Shown one piece after another: positions 52,492 to 61,050 of a DNA stretch of 64,000 bases. The notes under the pieces are model-generated. The model saw nothing but the letters and a program-made list of their open reading frames with translations, did not search any database and was not told the DNA's origin. The stretch is from NCBI GenBank assembly GCA_021732785.1, contig JAKFUG010000026.1, positions 1 through 64,000 of the forward strand. The letters run 5' to 3'. Position numbers and translations under genes: made by a program. How positions within the stretch are numbered: the first letter of the stretch is position 1; every line of letters begins with the position of its first letter. The stretch is from Planctomycetaceae bacterium (GTDB lineage Bacteria; Planctomycetota; Planctomycetia; Planctomycetales; Planctomycetaceae).

Positions 52492-54108
52492 ATGCCCACC
52501 GAACAACCGGAACGCAGCCCGCCCGCTGTCCCGGGACGCAAACCCTCGCCGGCAAAAACCAACGCCGCCGATCTGGGAGAAACCTTCGTGACGAAAGACG
52601 GCACCCCCGCAGACAAACCTCCGGCCGCCAAACCCGGTTCGGGCTCCACCGCCGGGCGGACCATTGGGGACTTCGAACTCACCCGCAAGCTCGGTCAGGG
52701 GGGCATGGGGGAAGTGTGGCTGGCGAAGCAAACCAGCCTCGATCGCGTGGCGGCGGTCAAGCTCCTCGCCAAACATCTCGCGGAAAAAGACGACTTCGTC
52801 AAACGCTTCTATCGCGAAGCGAAAGCGATGGCCAAGGTCGACCATCCGCAAGCCGTGCGCGTGTTCGCTGTCGCCGAGGGAGTCGATTCCGCGGACGGGG
52901 TCAACAAGCACTACGTCGCCATGGAATTCGTGGACGGCAAGAGCGTGCAGGACTGGCTGGAAAAGCAGGGTCAACTTTCCGTCGGCGACGCACTCTACAT
53001 CACGCTGCGGTGTGCGGAAGCGCTGGAACACGCCCACAAGCTGCAGATGATTCACCGGGACATCAAGCCCGACAACATCATGGTGACCAGTAAAGGGGGC
53101 GTGAAAGTCGCCGACTTCGGTTTGGCGAAAGCGCTCGATGATGAAGAATTTTCGATGACGCAAAGCGGTACCGGTCTCGGCACGCCGTATTACATGGCCC
53201 CCGAACAGGCTCGCAACGCCAAGTATGTCGACGGTCGCAGCGACATTTATGCCCTCGGGGCCACGCTGTATCACCTGTTGACGGGCAAACTCCCTTTCAC
53301 CGGCGATTCGCTGATCGAACTCATCAAAGCGAAGGAAGCCGGGCGGTTTGAGCCCGCGCGGCGAACGAACAAGGACGTGCCCGAAAAACTCGATCTCATC
53401 CTCGACAAGATGATGGCAAAGGACCCGGACAATCGCTTCAAAGATTGCGGCGAAGTGATCCGCATGTTGTCGGCATTGGGAATCGCCGGGACGTCACTGA
53501 GTTTCATTGATGCGAAGGATAAAGTCTCGGTCGCCACCGCGGCGGCAGCGACTCCCGCCAACCGACCCGCCGCCAAGCCCGCCGCCAAAGCCGCACCGGC
53601 GACCACGGCGACGGGCGGCGACACGTTGTGGTACGTGCAATATCACACGAAAGAGGGCAAAGACAACATCGCCAAATGGACCACGCCGCAGGTGTTGCAG
53701 GCGCTGCGAGCGGGAGCCATTGATTCCAAGGCGAAGGTCAAGAAGCAATCGAATGACGCGTTCCTGCCGATCGCGCAATTCAGCGAGTTTGAAACGATCG
53801 TGCAGGGATTGCTCATCAAGCAGCGGGCCGACAAAAAAGCGGGCGACATGAAGTCGATGTATGCCCAGATCGACAAACAGGAGAAATGGCACAAGACCTC
53901 GAAATGGCTGAAGGGGCTCTTTTCCGGTGCGGTGGGGTTTGCCGGTTTTCTCGTTTATCTGGGCATCATTGGGGCCGTGCTGGTGGGCGGGTACTTCGCC
54001 TGGCAGACGTATGGCGGAAAGATTACCGAGAGTGCCGGACTGAAAGCGAAACCCGCCGACAGTTCGGGACAATCGCCGCAGCCGGGGACATCGCAACCGC
54101 CGAAATAA
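52492..54108 (+). CDS. Ser/Thr protein kinase with GYF-like domain and membrane anchor
   Basis: A 538-residue Hanks-type kinase. A disordered N terminus (about 1-57) is followed by the kinase domain: glycine loop LGQGGMGEVWLA (68-79), catalytic Lys90, HRDIKPDN with Asp190, ADFGLA with Asp208, and GTPYYMAPEQ. After an Ala/Lys/Thr-rich linker comes a domain like GYF_2 (LWYVQYHTKEGKDN then WTTPQVLQALRAGAID), about 375-430. A membrane segment (about 476-506) comes late, so the kinase would face the cytoplasm with a short periplasmic tail. It is followed by a secreted hydrolase-like gene after 42 bases. Targets are unknown. Confidence 0.93.
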   Translation: MPTEQPERSPPAVPGRKPSPAKTNAADLGETFVTKDGTPADKPPAAKPGSGSTAGRTIGDFELTRKLGQGGMGEVWLAKQTSLDRVAAVKLLAKHLAEKDDFVKRFYREAKAMAKVDHPQAVRVFAVAEGVDSADGVNKHYVAMEFVDGKSVQDWLEKQGQLSVGDALYITLRCAEALEHAHKLQMIHRDIKPDNIMVTSKGGVKVADFGLAKALDDEEFSMTQSGTGLGTPYYMAPEQARNAKYVDGRSDIYALGATLYHLLTGKLPFTGDSLIELIKAKEAGRFEPARRTNKDVPEKLDLILDKMMAKDPDNRFKDCGEVIRMLSALGIAGTSLSFIDAKDKVSVATAAAATPANRPAAKPAAKAAPATTATGGDTLWYVQYHTKEGKDNIAKWTTPQVLQALRAGAIDSKAKVKKQSNDAFLPIAQFSEFETIVQGLLIKQRADKKAGDMKSMYAQIDKQEKWHKTSKWLKGLFSGAVGFAGFLVYLGIIGAVLVGGYFAWQTYGGKITESAGLKAKPADSSGQSPQPGTSQPPK

Positions 54109-54150
54109 GTTGTAGCCCAGGCCAGCTTCCTTTCCGGAGATTCCGTGGTG

Positions 54151-56508
54151 ATGACGCGCGCGGCTTCTCGATTCCTGCAAAGCCGCGCTTGTGTCGGCTT
54201 CGTCGTGTCGCTGCTGTTGTCCGGTTTAATCACCGCGTACGCCGGTGAGGTGCGCCTCAAAAATGGGACCGTGTTACAGGGGCGGCCGTCGAAGCTTTTT
54301 TCGCTGGCCAAACCGGTGAATCCGCCCAATGCGCCGGTCGCCAGTTTTCCCGTCGTCATGGTGCAAACCGGCGGAGCAACACCGTGGCAACGGTACTACG
54401 TTCCCTATCGGCAGATCCCCGACTCCGGTCTGGTGATGGACGCCGAAGTCGCGCGGCAGGATGAATTCAGCGTTTTTCATCTCAAAGGAAGCCGTTCGTT
54501 CATCGTGAAGAATGTCGGCTCCATCACGGATTCGACTGCGTTCGATCAGAACGGCCGCCGCCGGGTGACACTCCAGACCGAGCGCGAGCCCCTCAACATC
54601 ACGCAGGGGATCACCCGGCTGACGCCCACGCATGTGGATATTTCCTCGCTCAATTATCAATGGGATTTCAGCCTCGCTTTGAATCAGCTTCCCGAAGCCA
54701 CCGTGCTGGAGATTCTCCACAATCCGGTCGTCTGCAAGCCCGACAATCCGCAAGACCGCATGGCCCGCGCTCGCTTCTGCATTCAGGCGGGCTGGTACCC
54801 CGTTGCCGAAGAAGAATTAACCGCAATCGCCCGGGACTTCACCGATCTGACCGCGCAAGTGGACACGATCCGGCAGGAACTTCGGCAACTCTTCGCGCGC
54901 GATGTGCTGCGGGAACTCAACCGCCGGAAAGAATGCGGCCAATTCCAACTCGCCGAAGAATCCGCCCGCAAAATTCCCTCCAACCTGGGAGCCGGGATTG
55001 CCCGCGAAGTGCAACGCTTTCTCGGGGAACTACAACAAACGCGCACCACGCTGGTGAATGTCCGCAATCTGCTGGGGGAACTCCAGGCGAAACTCCCTGC
55101 GGATGATTTCACCAAACAGGTCGCGGCGATGCGGTCCGAGTTGAACGACGAACTCGGTCCGCACGGCTTATCGCGGATGTTGCCCTTTCTCCAAGCGGAA
55201 ACCGATGCGCAGCTCACCGCCGAGGAAAAGCTCGGTTTGGCTTACAGCGGCTGGGTGCTGGGGGCGGAAGGAGCCGATACGGATTTGCGGCGCGCCCATC
55301 GCCTGTGGGAGGCCCGGTTGTGGGTGACCGAGTACCTGCGGGCCGATAACCCCGTCGTGCGGGCCGAAATCTATGGCAAGCTGCAAGGGCTCGAAGGGAT
55401 CAGTCCGGGCACGATCCGTTTGCTGCTGAAACAACTTCCCCCGCCGCGCGACGCCGAAGGGATTCCGACCGGCGCGCCCTACCGTGTGGAAGTTCCCGCC
55501 GGAACGGTGACCGGGGTGAATGTCGCCTACTGGGTGGTTCTCCCGCCGGAGTACTCGCCGCAGCATCGGTATCCCGCGATCGTTGCCCTGTCTCCGGGAG
55601 CGAACGGCATCGAATCGACGGCGCAGTGGTGGGCCGGAACCGACGAGCATCCCGGCTGGGCTCAACGCCGCGGGACCATCGTCATCCTGCCCGAATATCT
55701 TCCCGAGGGCATGAAGGAATACACCGGCAGTCCGACGGCGCATGCGGCGGTCATCGAAGCGTTGCGCGATGCCCGGTTGCGGTTCGCGATCGATTCCGAC
55801 CGCGTCTTCCTCGCCGGTCACGGCCTCGGCGGCGACGCGGCATTCGACATCGGTATGACGCATCCCGATGAATTCGCCGGCGTAATCCCCATCAGTGCTC
55901 AGTGTCCCGAATATGCGTTCCTGACGCGCGACAACGCCGAGCAAACCGCGTGGTATCTCATCCGGGGGGAACTCACCAGCGACGCGAATCTGTTCACCAT
56001 GCGATTGTTCGACGATGTGTGCAAGAAATCCGGCCCGCGTCTCGATTTGATTTATTGCCAATACCTGGGCCGCGGGGCCGAACGCTACGGCGATGAACTG
56101 CCCAAGCTCTTCGACTGGATGGAACTGCATCGCCGGGCCGTGGTGCCGAAGGAATTCGACTATGCTTGCCTGCGTCAAACCGATGACCGCGCCCATTGGG
56201 TGACGATGCTCAATCTCCCGCGGAACTACATCCTGCCCGCCCCGACGAACGACCGCGCCGGTGTGAAGTTGATGGAACTCACCGCGCGGGTCTCCGACGG
56301 CAACACGCTCTATATCAAATCACAGGCCGCGGGATTCCTGTTACGATTGAATGATGAGATCGTGAACTTCGACAAGCGCGTGACGATTCACATCAATACA
56401 AAACGCAAGTACCACGACTTCGTCAAAGCGGAACTGTCGACGATGCTCGACGATTACCGCCGCCACGGCGACCGCCAGCGCATCGCCCAGGTGGTGCTGC
56501 AGTTTTAG
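54151..56508 (+). CDS. Secreted alpha/beta-hydrolase-like protein
   Basis: A 785-residue protein with a signal peptide (residues 1-33). An N-terminal beta region with KNGTVLQGRPSKLF and a helical middle (about 190-390) are followed by an alpha/beta-hydrolase-like domain: GHGLGGDAAFDIGMTHP holds G-x-G-x-G in the nucleophile position but lacks the usual Ser, so activity is uncertain. It has YPAIVALSPGA before and QCPEYAFLTRDN after. Start codons GTG, GTG and ATG lie in a row (54145-54153); the ATG at 54151 was taken. The gene follows the kinase closely. Confidence 0.75.
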   Translation: MTRAASRFLQSRACVGFVVSLLLSGLITAYAGEVRLKNGTVLQGRPSKLFSLAKPVNPPNAPVASFPVVMVQTGGATPWQRYYVPYRQIPDSGLVMDAEVARQDEFSVFHLKGSRSFIVKNVGSITDSTAFDQNGRRRVTLQTEREPLNITQGITRLTPTHVDISSLNYQWDFSLALNQLPEATVLEILHNPVVCKPDNPQDRMARARFCIQAGWYPVAEEELTAIARDFTDLTAQVDTIRQELRQLFARDVLRELNRRKECGQFQLAEESARKIPSNLGAGIAREVQRFLGELQQTRTTLVNVRNLLGELQAKLPADDFTKQVAAMRSELNDELGPHGLSRMLPFLQAETDAQLTAEEKLGLAYSGWVLGAEGADTDLRRAHRLWEARLWVTEYLRADNPVVRAEIYGKLQGLEGISPGTIRLLLKQLPPPRDAEGIPTGAPYRVEVPAGTVTGVNVAYWVVLPPEYSPQHRYPAIVALSPGANGIESTAQWWAGTDEHPGWAQRRGTIVILPEYLPEGMKEYTGSPTAHAAVIEALRDARLRFAIDSDRVFLAGHGLGGDAAFDIGMTHPDEFAGVIPISAQCPEYAFLTRDNAEQTAWYLIRGELTSDANLFTMRLFDDVCKKSGPRLDLIYCQYLGRGAERYGDELPKLFDWMELHRRAVVPKEFDYACLRQTDDRAHWVTMLNLPRNYILPAPTNDRAGVKLMELTARVSDGNTLYIKSQAAGFLLRLNDEIVNFDKRVTIHINTKRKYHDFVKAELSTMLDDYRRHGDRQRIAQVVLQF

Positions 56509-56516
56509 GAGCCACG

Positions 56517-57002
56517 ATGAATACCGACCCGTCCCCGGTGGCGATCCGTCGATCCCGGCCCGCGCTGCGATTCGCCACGGTCATTGTCGGGCTGCTGCTG
56601 ATCGGCGCTGCGATCGCATGGCGATTCGAACTCTTGCCGGGATCACACGCCAAGCCGCCGGCGAATTCGATCATGGTGATCGCACCATACCGTTATCAGG
56701 GAACGTGGGTCTTCGATGATCCTTCCGCGGGCCTGGTGAAAGAGCCCTTCGTGGCCGGTGTTCCAGAGATGATCGATGTCCTCGTCAAGGACATCCCAAG
56801 CGCGGACAAAGGCTTTCGATTGTTGTTCAGTTCGCAGCCGTTTCCGGGACATCAAAAGGTGCTGAACTGGCTGCGGGGCGATGGCGGCGGCAACTATTAC
56901 GCTTTCGACGACCCGCCGATGGAAGGTTGGATCTGCCCCGCGATGTTCAAGTATTACGACAAAGCCCCCGCCCATCTCTACGTGAAAGCAGAAACCAAGT
57001 AG
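56517..57002 (+). CDS. Membrane-anchored DUF6717-like protein
   Basis: A 161-residue protein with an N-terminal membrane segment (about 18-36). The soluble part has IMVIAPYRYQGTWVFDDPS, LVKEPFVAGVPEMIDVLVKD, GFRLLFSSQPFPGHQ and MEGWICPAMFKYYDKAP, which I associate with the DUF6717 family. Function unknown. It starts eight bases after the hydrolase-like gene's stop. Its TAG stop is part of a family E palindrome. Confidence 0.75.
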   Translation: MNTDPSPVAIRRSRPALRFATVIVGLLLIGAAIAWRFELLPGSHAKPPANSIMVIAPYRYQGTWVFDDPSAGLVKEPFVAGVPEMIDVLVKDIPSADKGFRLLFSSQPFPGHQKVLNWLRGDGGGNYYAFDDPPMEGWICPAMFKYYDKAPAHLYVKAETK

Positions 57003-57076
57003 GGTTTGCCGAGTCTTCGAGGCGAACCACCGCTGTGACAATTCCCGGTTCGCCTCGCGGACTCGGCAAACCCTAC
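56999..57076. repeat. Repeat family E, copy 1, between convergent stops
   Basis: The 30-base arms GTAGGGTTTGCCGAGTC... (56999-57028) and ...GACTCGGCAAACCCTAC (57047-57076) are inverse with few mismatches. The DUF6717 stop TAG (57000-57002) and the stop of the minus-strand PPC gene (57073-57075) lie at the mirror-image ends. Copy 2 is at 60945-61024. Confidence 0.9.
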
Positions 57077-59403
57077 CGTTGCGGCACGTCGATAATCACC
57101 GACGTTTCCGATTTCACCAAACCCAAACCCGGTTGCATCGCGGTGGCGCGGAATAGCAATGTCTGTTCGCCGATGAGCTTCGGATCATTCGCGAAGTGCA
57201 GCGTGATGGAGGTTTGCGTGTCCGTCGGTGACAGCGACTGCCCTTCCGCGCGGATGAGTCCCGTTTGCTTCTCGGTGGGCACGAACTCCAGCGTCAACGG
57301 TTCGCGAAATTCAGCGACGCGGGACACCGTGAGGGGAATGCTCACGTCACCGCCGAGGTGTGCCTGATACTCCGCCGGGGCGTGAGCGAGTTTCATGAGC
57401 GCCCCCTCGGGAAGGATGCCGAGCCGGAGTTCCATCCGTTGCAGCAACGTGCGGACATTCCCCTGCGGATCGGGCATGGTCACGCGGCCGTTGAGAATCA
57501 TCCGGCTGGTCTTCGTGGTCTCCATCCACTCGGGCACGAAGATCGGATAATCGACGCGCTTCGCTTCCGGTTCGATCACGAATTCGTCACTGGCCAGTCC
57601 TTGCCGATGCCGTTGCTGCTTGGCAGTCATCTCCAGCGTGATCGGCCCGGCGAAGCCTTCAAGACGGTCTATCAACAGCGGAAAGCGGTAAGTGCTGCCG
57701 CGGCGGATTTTCTTGACGTCATCCAATCCTTCGGGCGTGATCTTGATTCGCGGCTTCATCGTCGACGCGATAACCAGCGTCTTGACAGTCCGCGTAACCG
57801 GCGTGCCGGAGAGCGTCATCGTCGCTTGCACCGTCACCAACCCGGCTGTGACCGCGGCACCGGCGGCACTGGTGACATCGACCGTGAGGTCACTTTTTCC
57901 TTCCGCGATGGTCAACCCTTCCGGCACGGTGAGCCCCGGCGGCAGCCCCTGAATCGAGAGCGCGATCGGACCTTTGAAATCACCTTGACGCACCACCTTC
58001 ACCGGCAGCGGGGCTGTCGACCCCAGCGATACCGCCAGCAGATCGGGAACCGTGAACGTGACGTCTTCCCGCGGCTTGTCGAAGCTCAACCGATAGACCG
58101 CGCCGCGATGCCCACTGTGTCCAGAACGGTCGCTCACATGCACCGTGTAGACGCCGTCTTCCGGCGCGGTGAAGGTCAGTGCCGGATCGGTCGACCCCGG
58201 TGAATCATCCGCGGCGGCCACTTCTTTTCCCGCGGGATTCATGAGCCGCAGATCGAGATCGAGGGGCCACTCCAGACTCGACGATTGACCCTTGATGGAC
58301 CACGCGTCGCCCTTCTTGAATGTCACCGGATAAACGTCAGTCCCGAAGCGGACATCGAGCGTGCCGGTGATCGCCGCGGGGAGTTCGCCCAGCGCGGTCC
58401 CTTCGATTAATTCCGTGTGATCGCTGAGAGCGAAGTCATACGGCGTCGCTTTACCGAACGGCGTTTCGAGCCCATACGGCAACGATGGTACGGCGGGATC
58501 GGACGGGAACGTGACGTCTTTCGTGACGGATTCGCGAAGGACGGCTCCGGTTGCGATGCCGTAACCGATAAACTCGACCGGGCGTGTTTCCCCCCGTTTT
58601 CCCGCGGCGGGAATGGCGGCGATCAATCCCGGCCCGGGCGTGATGACGAGCCGATAGACGTACGAGCGGTCCCCCGCGAAATCGACATCGTGCAGACTGA
58701 TCACATAGTCGCGGTGGGCTTCCGCCACGAATGTGGTCCGCAGATCGAGCCCTTCGGTCCCGGCGAGATCCACGAGCTTCCGGCCGGTGTCGTCGGTCAC
58801 CTGCAACATGCCATGCAGGCCCATCGGGTTCGTCGGCGACGTCAACGATCGTGCCAGCAGTTCCAACGTGACCAGCCCCGACTGTGCCGGACGCAGGCGA
58901 TAACGGTCGATTTCCTCGATGCGCCGAATCTGTCCCGACACGACGACCGGCAACGCGGGCAGCAGTTGCGGACCATCGGTCGAAGATTGTTCGAGCACTT
59001 CCGGAAAGCGGCCGATGTGCAGCACGCCCGCCGGCGAAATGCCGTTCGCGTTCGCCACCTGCCACTTCACCAGGCCCGGAGGAACATCGGCGGGGACGGT
59101 CAGCCGGGCTTTGAATTCGCGCGGCAACGGCCACGCATACCCGCGGGCTTTGGCTCCAAACCAGTAGGGCGGCTCGGTGATGAGGACTTCCGTGGGCGGA
59201 CCGAGCAGTTCGAGTTTGACCCGCGGATCATGCACAAACAACTGCATGTCCGGCGTCCAGTCGTATCCGCCGAGCGTGACGTCGACCGTTGTCCCCGCTT
59301 GTGCTCCGGCGGGCAAGACGTATCCAATCTCCGGCGCGAGCTGCGCCGATGACCGCGACGCCATCGCGATGAATAGTAGCAGCCCTGTCAGCAGGCAGCG
59401 CAT
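57073..59403 (-). CDS. Secreted PPC-domain protein, operon 2
   Basis: A 776-residue exported protein with a signal peptide (residues 1-20). An IPT-like start (YVLPAGAQAGTTVDVTLGGYDW) is followed by PPC/Ig-like modules and a long C-terminal series of Ig-like domains (VKVVRQGDFKGPIALSIQGLP, LLIDRLEGFAGPITLEM). It parallels the 35949-38435 protein of operon 1 but is shorter and has few sequence details in common. The gene is last in operon 2 (DUF1549, DUF1501, PPC). The ribosome-binding site is weak, and a family A repeat lies just upstream. Confidence 0.85.
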   Translation of the reverse strand: MRCLLTGLLLFIAMASRSSAQLAPEIGYVLPAGAQAGTTVDVTLGGYDWTPDMQLFVHDPRVKLELLGPPTEVLITEPPYWFGAKARGYAWPLPREFKARLTVPADVPPGLVKWQVANANGISPAGVLHIGRFPEVLEQSSTDGPQLLPALPVVVSGQIRRIEEIDRYRLRPAQSGLVTLELLARSLTSPTNPMGLHGMLQVTDDTGRKLVDLAGTEGLDLRTTFVAEAHRDYVISLHDVDFAGDRSYVYRLVITPGPGLIAAIPAAGKRGETRPVEFIGYGIATGAVLRESVTKDVTFPSDPAVPSLPYGLETPFGKATPYDFALSDHTELIEGTALGELPAAITGTLDVRFGTDVYPVTFKKGDAWSIKGQSSSLEWPLDLDLRLMNPAGKEVAAADDSPGSTDPALTFTAPEDGVYTVHVSDRSGHSGHRGAVYRLSFDKPREDVTFTVPDLLAVSLGSTAPLPVKVVRQGDFKGPIALSIQGLPPGLTVPEGLTIAEGKSDLTVDVTSAAGAAVTAGLVTVQATMTLSGTPVTRTVKTLVIASTMKPRIKITPEGLDDVKKIRRGSTYRFPLLIDRLEGFAGPITLEMTAKQQRHRQGLASDEFVIEPEAKRVDYPIFVPEWMETTKTSRMILNGRVTMPDPQGNVRTLLQRMELRLGILPEGALMKLAHAPAEYQAHLGGDVSIPLTVSRVAEFREPLTLEFVPTEKQTGLIRAEGQSLSPTDTQTSITLHFANDPKLIGEQTLLFRATAMQPGLGLVKSETSVIIDVPQR

Positions 59404-59421
59404 AAGGTTATGTCTCTTCGC

Positions 59422-59554
59422 AACTCGTTCCCATGCTCCGCGTGGGACCGGGCGGCCGCGACGCTCTGCGTCGCCTTCTTACTGGAATCACAATCATTCA
59501 TGCGACGCGGAGCGTCGCGACCATGCGTTCCCACGCGGAGCGTGGGAACGAGTT
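59422..59554. repeat. Palindromic repeat family A, third site
   Basis: A complete copy like 287-422: AACTCGTTCCCATGC on the left and CGTGGGAACGAGTT on the right, with GACGCTCTGCGTCG and GACGCGGAGCGTC inside. It sits between the DUF1501 and PPC genes of operon 2. Confidence 0.88.
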
Positions 59555-59570
59555 CGAAACTCGTTCGAAT

Positions 59571-60911
59571 TTACGCAATCAATCCCGGAATCAACTTGCC
59601 GCCGTTGACCAAGGGGACCGGGCGGCCGAGCGGGTCGGGGTATTCTTTGTTGGCGTCGATCCCCATTAGCGTGTGAATCGTGCGAAGCAGATCAGCGACG
59701 CTGACCGGGTCGCTGGTCGGTGCGGCGGCTTGGGCATCGGTCGAACCGATGATCTGTCCCGGCCTGATACCGCCACCGGCAAAGAGAATGCACTGGGCCA
59801 TCGACCAGTGATCGCGTCCCGCCTGCGCATTCACCCGCGGCGTGCGGCCCATCTCACCCATCATCACGACGAGCGTGCTGTCGAGCAGACCCCGTTGTTC
59901 GAGATCCGTCACGAGGGCATAAAACGCCTGATCGGCTGGCGGAATCAAATCCGTCTTCAAGCTTGGAAAACAGTTGAAATGGACATCCCAACCAGGGGCA
60001 TCAATTCCGACAAACCGGCAACCGGCTTCCACCAGACGGCGGCCGAGCAGCGCACATTGACCGATCTGTGACATGCCGTACGACTCGCGGACTGGTGCCG
60101 GTTCGGACTGAATGTGGAATGCTTTGCGGGCCTCCGGCGAGTTGATGAGATCGTACGCCTTGGTGTAATACGTCGACATCGCCGCCGCACGACCGATCCG
60201 CCGGCGTTCGCTTTCCAGACCGGCGAGCAGTTTCTGACGCAGGGCCGCACGAGACTCCGTCAAACCGTCCACTCGGCCGAGATCTTTCACCTCGAAATCG
60301 GGCTGACTGGGATCGGCTTCAATCACGAACGGCGCGTACTCGGCACCGAGGAAACCCGGCCCCCCGGCGGAACTCGGATGGGGCATGTTGATGTACGCCG
60401 GAACCTTCCCGTTGGACCCGAGTTCGCGGCCGACGAACGACCCAAGTGAGGGGAAGACGTCGTTGGTGGGGATGGGATGTTCGCCATCGGGAAAGGTCGG
60501 CTTGTGGCCGGTCATCACGTAGTAGGCACCGGTGCTATGGCCGTTGTCGTTATGTGAATGACTGCGGACGACGGTGAACTTATCGGTGATCGTCGCACAC
60601 TTCCGGCAATGTTCGGTGAAGATCACGCCCGGTGTTTTCGTGGCGATGGGATCGAACGGCCCGCGGATTTCGATCGGCGCATCGGGCTTGGGGTCCCACA
60701 TGTCCTGCTGCGGCGGTCCCCCTTCCAGGAAGATAAAAATGCAGCTTTTCGCCTTGCCAGGACGCGCCGTGGGGGACGCCTCCTGCGCCGCGAGCAGTTG
60801 CGGCAACGTCAACCCGCCGAAGAGGCCGGTCGACCCCAACCGCAGCATCTGCCGTCGTGAAACACCGTCGCAACGACGTCGCGATGGTGAACCAAAGGGA
60901 ATGTGGAACAT
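59571..60911 (-). CDS. DUF1501 (sulfatase-fold) Tat-exported protein, operon 2
   Basis: A 446-residue DUF1501 protein with a Tat signal (SRRQMLRLGSTGLFGG). It has FLEGGPPQQDMWDPKPDAP, VRSHSHNDNGHSTGAYYVM, DAPGWDVHFN and VVMMGEMGRTPRVNA, then GRDHWSMAQCILFAGGG. It is a distant paralogue of 38629-39957, with its own version of each conserved block. It lies between DUF1549 and PPC genes. The start is the ATG at 60911. Confidence 0.93.
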   Translation of the reverse strand: MFHIPFGSPSRRRCDGVSRRQMLRLGSTGLFGGLTLPQLLAAQEASPTARPGKAKSCIFIFLEGGPPQQDMWDPKPDAPIEIRGPFDPIATKTPGVIFTEHCRKCATITDKFTVVRSHSHNDNGHSTGAYYVMTGHKPTFPDGEHPIPTNDVFPSLGSFVGRELGSNGKVPAYINMPHPSSAGGPGFLGAEYAPFVIEADPSQPDFEVKDLGRVDGLTESRAALRQKLLAGLESERRRIGRAAAMSTYYTKAYDLINSPEARKAFHIQSEPAPVRESYGMSQIGQCALLGRRLVEAGCRFVGIDAPGWDVHFNCFPSLKTDLIPPADQAFYALVTDLEQRGLLDSTLVVMMGEMGRTPRVNAQAGRDHWSMAQCILFAGGGIRPGQIIGSTDAQAAAPTSDPVSVADLLRTIHTLMGIDANKEYPDPLGRPVPLVNGGKLIPGLIA

Positions 60912-60944
60912 CGATCATTCTCACTTCAACTGACAATGGAGACC

Positions 60945-61024
60945 GTAGGGTTTGCCGAGTCTTCGAGGCGAACCGATTGTTGTTTAACCGGCGTGGTTCG
61001 CCTCGCGGACTCGGCAAACCCTAC
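60945..61024. repeat. Repeat family E, copy 2
   Basis: Arms 60945-60974 and 60995-61024 match those of copy 1. They are followed by a partial third arm (ACTCGGTAAACCCTACC, about 61027-61043). The element lies between DUF1501 and DUF1549 of operon 2. Confidence 0.88.
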
Positions 61025-61050
61025 CAACTCGGTAAACCCTACCAACGACT

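Noticed and set aside
55800-55850. Peptidase or esterase active site in the hydrolase-like protein
   Set aside because: The expected G-x-S-x-G reads with Gly at the nucleophile position (GHGLGGD), so an enzyme activity is not claimed.
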